Shown: in pieces, positions 58,247 through 64,000 of the stretch | Position numbering within the stretch: position 1 is the stretch's first letter | Layout of the letters: each line of letters begins with the position of its first letter | Position numbers and translations under genes: made by a program | Notes under the pieces: model-generated | Database searches by the model: none | Told to the model about the DNA's origin: nothing | The model's input: the letters and a program-made list of their open reading frames with translations, nothing else | Assembly (NCBI RefSeq): GCF_050587525.1 | Contig: NZ_JBOBFT010000004.1 | Location: forward strand, 186,001 to 250,000 | DNA: 64,000 nt | Source of the DNA: Plantibacter sp050587525 | GTDB taxonomy: Bacteria; Actinomycetota; Actinomycetes; Actinomycetales; Microbacteriaceae | Direction of reading: 5' to 3'

Positions 58247-58945
58247 ATGGCACGTGAAACAGGTCTGCGGGACCGCAAGAAAGCACAGACACGGCATCGG
58301 CTCGCCGACGTCGCGGCACGTCTGTTCGCCGAGCACGGCTACGACGCTGTGTCCGTCGTGGACGTGGCGCGCGCGGCCGACGTCTCCGATCAGACCGTCT
58401 ACAACTACTTCACCGCGAAGCAGGACCTCGTCCTCGACCGCGCCGATGAGATCAGAGAACTCTACGGCAGGGTCGTGCACGAGCGGGCCGCCGGCTCCTC
58501 CCCCGCCACAGCGCTGCGGCAGCTCGTCGCCGACGACATCGCTCGCTACCGGCAGGCGGATCCGACGATCGCGCGCGGCGAGTTCCCGGCGCAGTGCCTC
58601 GAGAGTCCGACGCTCCGGCGATTCGCGCTCGAGACGCGCGAGCTCCAGGTGCTCGCCATCACCGAGGCGATCCTCACGAGCATCCCCGAGCTGCACCCTC
58701 TGAGCGTCAAGGCACACGCCGCTGCGCTGATCTCCGTCATCCAGACCATCACGGATCTGATCGGCGAGAGCATGCTCGCGAACGGCCCGACGGATGGCGC
58801 AGCAGCGGCCATGTCCCGCGATGCCGACATCGCGTTCGACGAACTGGATCGCGCCTTCACCTCGCTCGTCACAGCCACAGCAGCAGCAGCAGCAGCGCAG
58901 ACAGTGACGGCGCCAACAGATGCGGCACAGACGGCGACAACATGA
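58247..58945 (+). CDS. TetR-family regulator
   Basis: 232 aa. RDRKKAQTRHRLADVAARLFAEHGYDAVSVVDVARAADVSDQTVYNYFTAKQDLVLDRADE is the TetR HTH. A C-terminal ligand domain follows. Ends in an Ala/Thr-rich tail encoded by (CAG)6 at 58878-58895. ATGA overlap with the monooxygenase gene. Represses itself and the enzyme until its ligand appears. Leaderless. Confidence 0.9.
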   Translation: MARETGLRDRKKAQTRHRLADVAARLFAEHGYDAVSVVDVARAADVSDQTVYNYFTAKQDLVLDRADEIRELYGRVVHERAAGSSPATALRQLVADDIARYRQADPTIARGEFPAQCLESPTLRRFALETRELQVLAITEAILTSIPELHPLSVKAHAAALISVIQTITDLIGESMLANGPTDGAAAAMSRDADIAFDELDRAFTSLVTATAAAAAAQTVTAPTDAAQTATT

Positions 58946-60105
58946 ACAACACGAGCACTCACCCCGCCCGCGTCCTCATCTCCGGTGCCAGCATCGCGGG
59001 ACCCGCTCTGGCCTTCTGGCTGCATCGCTACGGCTTCGAGGTCACCGTCGTGGAGAAGGCCCGCACGGTCCGCCCCGGCGGTCAGGCCGTCGACTTCAAG
59101 GGACCCATCCACCGGACAGTCCTCCAACGGATGGGCATCCTCGAGGCAGTCGAGCAGGCGAGCGTCGTGGAGGGCGATGGCCTCATCGTGGATTCGCACG
59201 GGCGGAAGATCGGCACCGTCCCCGGTGCGTTCTCCGGCGGCGAGATCAACATCCCCCGCGGCGATCTCGCCCGGATGCTGACCGAGCGGACCCTCGCAGA
59301 CTGCGAGTACCGCTTCGACGACTCCATCGTGTCGCTCACCGACACGGGAGACGGTGTCGACGTCACCTTCGCTCACGCGGAACCGGCGACCTTCGACCTC
59401 GTCATCGGGGCGGACGGCATCCACTCGAACGTCCGCTCGCTCGCCTTCGGACCGGAAGCGGACTACGTCAGGCACCTCGGCCACTCCTATGCGCTCGCGG
59501 GGCTCGATGCCGGTGACGACGACGTCATGTACAACGAGCCGGGGCGCATGGCCGCGCTCGGAGGATCGAAGGCTCCGGCGTTCTTCGTGTTCGCCTCTCA
59601 ACCGGACTCCGACGCACGGGACGATGTCGACGCCCAGAAACGACAGGTGACCGCCGCCTACGCGAACGGTGGCTGGCGGCTCGACGAACTCATGCAGCAG
59701 ATCCCCGCCGTCCGGGAGTTCCACATGGACTCGATCAGCCGAGTCACGATGGACCGCTACACGAGCGGCCGAGTGGCGCTCGTGGGCGACTCCGCGTACG
59801 GCAACGCACTCGGCGGTTTCGGCACCGGGCTCGCGATCGTCGGGGCGTACGTCCTCGCCGGAGAGCTGCACCGCGCGGGAGGCGACCACACGGTCGCGTT
59901 CCGTCGGTACGAGGACGTCTTCCGGCGGTACGCCTCCGTGTCTCAGAAGGTCAACGCGGGTCGCCTGCTCGCGCCAGCCACACGCTTCGGCATCCGGGTC
60001 CGCAACCTCATGTTCTCGGCACTGACACTCGCTTCGCCCCTCATGCGGCTCGTCGACCGACCGGCCACGAACATCCGGCTCGAAGACTACTCACGCCCCG
60101 TCTAG
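58942..60105 (+). CDS. FAD-dependent monooxygenase (TetX/PHBH-like)
   Basis: 387 aa. N-terminal dinucleotide fold VLISGASIAGPALAFWLHRYGFEVTVVEKA, the DG-like GADGIHSNVR, and the GD motif RVALVGDSAYGNALGGFGTGLAIVGAYVLAGEL that binds the FAD ribityl chain. Class A flavoprotein hydroxylases of this type attack aromatics, antibiotics or polyketides. Translationally coupled to the TetR gene, so probably a detoxification or catabolic pair. Substrate unknown. Confidence 0.88.
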   Translation: MNNTSTHPARVLISGASIAGPALAFWLHRYGFEVTVVEKARTVRPGGQAVDFKGPIHRTVLQRMGILEAVEQASVVEGDGLIVDSHGRKIGTVPGAFSGGEINIPRGDLARMLTERTLADCEYRFDDSIVSLTDTGDGVDVTFAHAEPATFDLVIGADGIHSNVRSLAFGPEADYVRHLGHSYALAGLDAGDDDVMYNEPGRMAALGGSKAPAFFVFASQPDSDARDDVDAQKRQVTAAYANGGWRLDELMQQIPAVREFHMDSISRVTMDRYTSGRVALVGDSAYGNALGGFGTGLAIVGAYVLAGELHRAGGDHTVAFRRYEDVFRRYASVSQKVNAGRLLAPATRFGIRVRNLMFSALTLASPLMRLVDRPATNIRLEDYSRPV

Positions 60106-60119
60106 GAGGCCACAACGAG

Positions 60120-60154
60120 CGAAGGCCCCGTCCGGATACCGGATGGGGCCTTCG
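60120..60154. terminator. Strong hairpin between convergent monooxygenase and GNAT genes
   Basis: CGAAGGCCCCGTCCGG pairs with CCGGATGGGGCCTTCG across a 3-nt loop (one G-T pair). Confidence 0.8.
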
Positions 60155-60187
60155 ACATGACGGTCGCTCGGCGACCGCACAGCAGCT

Positions 60188-60640
60188 CTATCCGAGCGGC
60201 AGGATCTTCTTGTAGAACTCCGCGGTGACCGCGTAGCCGAGGCGACGGTAGAAATCACCGGCACGAGCAGTCGACATCGTCAGCTGACGTGCACCGCGTT
60301 CGACGGCGTACTGCTCGTTGGCCTCCACGAGGGCGGATCCGATGCCGCGGCCGCGGGCGCCCTCGTCGACGACGAGCTCCTGCAGGTGGGCCGTGAGGCC
60401 CGCAGCGTGGAGCAGACGGGACACGGACATGAGGGTGTAGCCCACGACCGCTTCCGACGCATCGACGGCGACGTACAACACGTTCGTCTCGTCTTCACGA
60501 GGACGCATGACGTTGTTGTACGCGGTGACGAAGTCGTCTGCCGCCGGTGGGATCGAGCCGGTGATGAGCTGACCAGCCAGTGCGAAGACGGCTGAGGAGT
60601 CCTCGGGACGACCCCGGCGGATGCTGAACGAGTCCGTCAT
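60188..60640 (-). CDS. GNAT N-acetyltransferase coupled to ctaF
   Basis: 150 aa. FSIRRGRPEDSSAVFALAGQL, HLQELVVDEGARGRGIGSALVEANEQYA (CoA loop) and AGDFYRRLGYAVTAEFYKKIL define a PhnO/AAC-like GNAT. Its ATG shares one base with the ctaF TAA (TAATG), so it is translated by re-initiation after ctaF. Substrate unknown; the stable position after an oxidase operon suggests housekeeping or simply read-through expression. Confidence 0.8.
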   Translation of the reverse strand: MTDSFSIRRGRPEDSSAVFALAGQLITGSIPPAADDFVTAYNNVMRPREDETNVLYVAVDASEAVVGYTLMSVSRLLHAAGLTAHLQELVVDEGARGRGIGSALVEANEQYAVERGARQLTMSTARAGDFYRRLGYAVTAEFYKKILPLG

Positions 60641-61062
60641 TACCGTGCGTGGTATCCGCGGTAGTACTCGTAGGTCCAACCCACGACGGCGATCACGACG
60701 AGCGGGACGGCGATGAACGCGATCCAGAACCCGACGGCGAGGCCGAGGATGAGGAGACCTGCGGATGCAGCCATGATGATGGGCCACCAGCTCCACGGGC
60801 TGAAGTGCCCGATCTCCGGGTCGCCGTCATCGATGTTCGCCGTGACGGTGTCCTCGGGCAGTTCGCCGCCCTGGCTCTTGTGCACCCGGTTGAGGTAGAA
60901 GCCGAGGAACGCGCTCAGGATGGCCGAGAGGGCCAGCGTGACCGTTCCGACCCACTCCACCTTGCCGTGGTTCGGGTCGATGAGCGACCAGAACGTGTAC
61001 AGCGCGGCGAGGAAGGCGCAGAAGACGGTCAGGAGAGCGAAGAGGATGATATTCGCGCGCAT
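60640..61062 (-). CDS. ctaF: Cytochrome c oxidase subunit IV (actinobacterial)
   Basis: 140 aa, four helices. RANIILFALLTVFCAFLAALYTFW at the start, LSAFLGFYLNRVHKSQGGELPEDTVTANIDDGDPEIGHFSPWSWWPI in the middle (conserved hydrophilic loop and FSPWSWWP), and YEYYRGYHAR at the end, all typical of CtaF. Three nt after ctaD. Confidence 0.93.
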   Translation of the reverse strand: MRANIILFALLTVFCAFLAALYTFWSLIDPNHGKVEWVGTVTLALSAILSAFLGFYLNRVHKSQGGELPEDTVTANIDDGDPEIGHFSPWSWWPIIMAASAGLLILGLAVGFWIAFIAVPLVVIAVVGWTYEYYRGYHAR

Positions 61063-61065
61063 GCG

Positions 61066-62793
61066 CTACTTCACCTGTCCTTCTGCGAGATCGAGGGTTG
61101 GGGCGTCGGGAGCGTCTTTCGCGGGGCCGACTCCCACCGGAACGCCGACCTCGGGGTGGTGCAGGTCGAACGCCGGGCGCTCCGAACGGATGCGCGGGAT
61201 GGTCACGAAGTTGTGACGCGGCGGGGGCGAGCTGGTCGCCCACTCGAGCGATCCGCCGTAGCCCCACGGGTCGTCCTCGGTCACACGCGGCGCCTTCCGG
61301 GCCGTGATGTAGACGTTGAGGAAGAACGGCAGGAGCGAGACGGCGAGGATGAACGATCCGACCGTGGACAGCTGGTTCATCCACGTGAAGCCGTCTTCAG
61401 GCGAGTACGTCGCGTAGCGTCGCGGGAAGCCGATGACGCCCAGCCAGTGCTGAATGAGGAACGTGGTGTGGAAGCCGATGAAGAGCAACCAGAAGTGCCA
61501 GTAGCCGAGCTTCTCGTTGAGCATCTTGCCCGTCCACTTCGGCCACCAGAAGTAGAAGCCGGCGAACATCGCGAACACGACGGTGCCGAAGACGACGTAG
61601 TGGAAGTGCGCGACGACGAAGTACGAGTCGGACACGTGGAAGTCGAGCGGGGGCGAAGCGAGGATGACACCGGTCAGACCACCGAAGACGAAGGTGATCA
61701 GGAAGCCGATCGACCAGAGCATGGGGGTCTCGAACGTGACTGAACCACGCCACATGGTGCCGAGCCAGTTGAAGATCTTCACACCCGTCGGCACTGCGAT
61801 GAGCATCGTCATGAGCGCGAAGAACGGCAGCAGGACGGATCCGGTGACGTACATGTGGTGGGCCCACACCGTGACGGAGAGCGCAGCGATCGCGATCGTC
61901 GCGTAGATGAGGGTCTTGTACCCGAAGATCGGTTTGCGGCTGAAGACCGGGAAGATCTCGGACACGATGCCGAAGAACGGCAGGGCGATGATGTAGACCT
62001 CTGGGTGGCCGAAGAACCAGAAGAGGTGCTGCCACAGGATCACGCCGCCGTTTTCAGCGTCGTAGATGTGGGCGCCGAAGACGCGGTCCGCACCGAGTGC
62101 GAAGAGCGCCGCTGCGAGGACCGGGAAGGCCATGAGCACGAGGAGCGAGGTCACGAGGGTGTTCCACGTGAAGATCGGCATGCGGAACATGGTCATGCCG
62201 GGGGCGCGCATCGTGATGATCGTGGTGATGAAGTTGACACCACCGAGGATCGTGCCGAAACCGCTCAGTGCGAGGCCGAGGACCCAGAGGTTGCCACCGA
62301 GCCCTGGCGAGAAGGTCGTACTCGACAAGGGCGAGTAGGCGAACCAACCGAACGCTGCAGCACCCTGCGGGGTGAGGAAGCCACCGACGGCGATGAGGCT
62401 GCCGAAGACGTAGAGCCAGAAGGCGAATGCGTTCAGTCGCGGGAAGGCGACGTCGGGGGCGCCGATCTGCAGCGGCATGAGGGCGTTGGCGAAGCCTGCG
62501 AAGAGCGGCGTCGCGAACATGAGGAGCATGATCGTGCCGTGCATCGTGAAGAGCTGGTTGTACTGCTCTTTGGTCTCGATGATCGTTCCGCCGGGCTCGA
62601 AGAGCTGTGCGCGGATGATGAGCGCCATCACTCCGCCGAGGCAGAAGAAGACGAACGACGCGATCAGGTACATGTACCCGATGGTCTTGTGGTCCGTGGA
62701 GGTGATCCACTTGACCAGGACATTGCCCTTGCGCTCGACCGTGCTGCGCCCGATGACGCTTGCCTGGCCGGCGGGAAGCGTGGTGGTGGTCAT
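61066..62793 (-). CDS. ctaD: Cytochrome c oxidase subunit I
   Basis: 575 aa, twelve helices. Haem and copper ligands are visible: WQHLFWFFGHPEVYIIALP (CuB His and the cross-linked Tyr), WAHHMYVTG (two CuB His) and HFHYVVFG (haem a3/a His). It reduces oxygen and pumps protons. ATGA overlap with ctaC. Ends with a hydrophilic tail containing PPPRHNFVTIPRIRSERPAFDLHHPE. Confidence 0.96.
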   Translation of the reverse strand: MTTTTLPAGQASVIGRSTVERKGNVLVKWITSTDHKTIGYMYLIASFVFFCLGGVMALIIRAQLFEPGGTIIETKEQYNQLFTMHGTIMLLMFATPLFAGFANALMPLQIGAPDVAFPRLNAFAFWLYVFGSLIAVGGFLTPQGAAAFGWFAYSPLSSTTFSPGLGGNLWVLGLALSGFGTILGGVNFITTIITMRAPGMTMFRMPIFTWNTLVTSLLVLMAFPVLAAALFALGADRVFGAHIYDAENGGVILWQHLFWFFGHPEVYIIALPFFGIVSEIFPVFSRKPIFGYKTLIYATIAIAALSVTVWAHHMYVTGSVLLPFFALMTMLIAVPTGVKIFNWLGTMWRGSVTFETPMLWSIGFLITFVFGGLTGVILASPPLDFHVSDSYFVVAHFHYVVFGTVVFAMFAGFYFWWPKWTGKMLNEKLGYWHFWLLFIGFHTTFLIQHWLGVIGFPRRYATYSPEDGFTWMNQLSTVGSFILAVSLLPFFLNVYITARKAPRVTEDDPWGYGGSLEWATSSPPPRHNFVTIPRIRSERPAFDLHHPEVGVPVGVGPAKDAPDAPTLDLAEGQVK

Positions 62794-63692
62794 TCCCCTG
62801 CTCCGTGCTCTTCAAGACCTGCCGGGGCCTTGGTGCCCGGGAGGTTGGTGTTTCGGTCGTAATCGGTGCCGTAGTTGCCGATGTTCCCCGAGTCTGCGAG
62901 CTTCTTCAGGTGTGCGTCGTACTCGGCCTGCGAGACGACCTTCACGTTGAAGAGCATGAGCGAGTGGTACTCGCCGCACAGCTCGGCGCACTTGCCGGCA
63001 TACGTTCCTTCACGCTCAGGCGTGAAGGACATGTAGTTGATCTTTCCGGGGAACATGTCCTTCTTGTACAAGAAGTCGATGACCCAGAAGGAGTGGATGA
63101 CGTCGCGCGACTGGAGCGCGATCTTCACCGTCTTGCCGACGGGGAGGTACAGGGTGGGGAGCTGGTCCTGGTCGATGACGCCGCCAGGTCCTTCCTGAGC
63201 CTGGACGCCGGCGGACCAGACGTCTTCGCCCTCGACGGACTTGTCGTAGACGAAGTCCCAAGCCCACTGCTTCGCGAACACGGAGATCGCGACGTCGGGG
63301 TCCTTGTACTGCGTCTCGATGGCCGCCTGATCGCGTGCCGTGAAGGCGAAGAAGCCCAGCACGAGGATGAGGGGCACGACCGTGTAGAAGATCTCGATCG
63401 GCATGTTGTAGCGGAGCTGCACGGGGAGGCCGGTCTGGCCCTTCCGGCGGCGGTACACGATGACGGCCCAGATGATGAGCCCCCACGTGATCACACCGAC
63501 TGCAAGGAGGACGAGCCACGCCGTGACCCACAGACCGGCGATGCGGTCGGTGTGGTTCGTGACGGGTGATTCACCCTCAATGAAGCCCGGCAGATAGCCG
63601 TGCAGTTCTGCCTGCGTGCAACCCGCCAGGACTATGGCGAGTGTGGCGGCCAACGGAATGGCTGCCAAGCGGAGACGACGATTCGAGCGCAC
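62790..63692 (-). CDS. ctaC: Cytochrome c oxidase subunit II
   Basis: 300 aa. Lipoprotein signal with lipobox LAGC (Cys25), two helices, then the cupredoxin domain with CuA ligands His200, Cys235, Cys239, His243 and Met246 (CAELCGEYHSLM). GTG 63692 with GAAAGG upstream. A weak promoter, TTGTCG-N16-TATTCG on the minus strand, lies about 30 nt ahead. First gene of ctaC-ctaD-ctaF-GNAT. Confidence 0.95.
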   Translation of the reverse strand: MRSNRRLRLAAIPLAATLAIVLAGCTQAELHGYLPGFIEGESPVTNHTDRIAGLWVTAWLVLLAVGVITWGLIIWAVIVYRRRKGQTGLPVQLRYNMPIEIFYTVVPLILVLGFFAFTARDQAAIETQYKDPDVAISVFAKQWAWDFVYDKSVEGEDVWSAGVQAQEGPGGVIDQDQLPTLYLPVGKTVKIALQSRDVIHSFWVIDFLYKKDMFPGKINYMSFTPEREGTYAGKCAELCGEYHSLMLFNVKVVSQAEYDAHLKKLADSGNIGNYGTDYDRNTNLPGTKAPAGLEEHGAGE

Positions 63693-63822
63693 CTACGAGA
63701 CCTTTCGAATACACAGCTGTGGTTCGTCGACAAGTCTAGTGGTCATGGTCGCCGCCCGCCGGACCATTCCGGGCCGTGGCGGCCGCTGCTGCACGAAAAC
63801 CGCCGCTGTCGTGCACGAAAAA

Positions 63823-63864
63823 AGCGAGGGGGAACCGCCCGATGTCGGGCGATTCCCCCTCGCT
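63823..63864 (-). terminator. Rho-independent terminator of erpA
   Basis: Read on the minus strand, a stem AGCGAGGGGGAA ... TTCCCCCTCGCT with an inner GCCCGA/TCGGGC pair is followed directly by TTTTTT. It ends the erpA transcript before ctaC. Two near-identical GCTGCACGAAAA/GTGCACGAAAA stretches lie just beyond (63788-63821). Confidence 0.85.
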
Positions 63865-63911
63865 GGAGCGAGTCGGCTCACCGTCTGAACGATCAGACGG
63901 AGCGGAGTCGG

Positions 63912-64000
63912 CTAGTGGAAGCTGTCTCCACACGCGCAGCTGCCGCCGGCGTTCGGGTTGTCGATCGTGAAGCCCTGCTTCTGGATCGAGTCCTCGAAGT
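63912..64000 (-). CDS. erpA: Iron-sulfur cluster insertion protein ErpA, C-terminal part
   Basis: The last 28 codons are inside the window: FEDSIQKQGFTIDNPNAGGS followed by CACGDSFH and stop. GGSCACGDSF is the invariant HesB/IscA/ErpA C-terminus with the two cluster-binding Cys. Adjacent to ctaC as in related genomes; it supplies clusters, for example for Rieske-type proteins. Confidence 0.9.
   Translation of the reverse strand, partial: FEDSIQKQGFTIDNPNAGGSCACGDSFH

Noticed and set aside
1..64000. tRNA, rRNA, prophage or transposon genes
   Set aside because: No conserved RNA gene sequences, integrases, transposases or phage structural genes could be recognised on either strand.

Overview
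The window is high-GC actinobacterial DNA, most likely from the order Micrococcales and probably a Microbacteriaceae-type organism. The support is a bcc-aa3 respiratory gene set (ctaE-qcrCAB and ctaCDF) beside trpD and erpA, an mshA/mshB-like mycothiol pair, DtxR/IdeR-type iron boxes, strongly GC-biased third codon positions, and many leaderless starts (a TANNNT-like -10 exactly 6 nt before the start codon). I found no rRNA, tRNA, CRISPR array, phage or transposase.

The left third (about 0.3-28 kb) is a catabolic island. Minus-strand operons encode inositol catabolism (iolB-iolD; iolC, a Cgl0158-type aldolase-fold protein, iolA) and intracellular glycosidases (GH110, GH2, GH95). A plus-strand operon encodes a TIM-barrel isomerase/dehydratase, a Gfo/Idh dehydrogenase and a GH38 alpha-mannosidase, followed by a CUT1 ABC importer without its own ATPase. 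A GntR/HutC-type regulator sits in the middle. A near-palindromic element, TTGTCCTKACAW, occurs at all four main control regions and ties iol genes, glycosidases and importer into one predicted regulon. No glycosidase has a signal peptide. The best reading is import of an oligosaccharide, perhaps a glycosyl-inositol, followed by cytoplasmic dismantling and entry of the inositol into the iol pathway.

The middle (about 21.7-49.3 kb) is a mosaic of short units: four GNAT acetyltransferases; a cyanamide-hydratase-like HD protein divergent from a GlxA-type regulator; an envelope cluster (two GT2 enzymes, a possible 43-aa membrane peptide, a flippase-like protein and an ABC exporter); the mshA/mshB-like pair; an MFS transporter divergent from a DeoR regulator; a siderophore uptake locus whose divergent leaderless genes share one iron box; and an MFS transporter with a divergent MerR repressor/activator and its operator.

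The right part (about 49.4-64 kb) is more housekeeping: PTS-linked dihydroxyacetone kinase (dhaK-L-M, with HPr fused to DhaM), trpD, a textbook iron box and a leaderless ctaE-qcrC-qcrA-qcrB operon. An insertion of a P-loop ATPase and an autoregulated TetR-flavin monooxygenase pair follows. Then ctaC-ctaD-ctaF run on the opposite strand, coupled to a GNAT gene, and erpA is cut by the window edge.

Two features recur across the window. Short tandem repeats (4-21 bp units) are unusually common at gene ends and in intergenic gaps. Copies of a dispersed repeat (core CACTTCGACAAGCTCAGTGA) lie at 138-280, 22966-22990 and 40051-40121.
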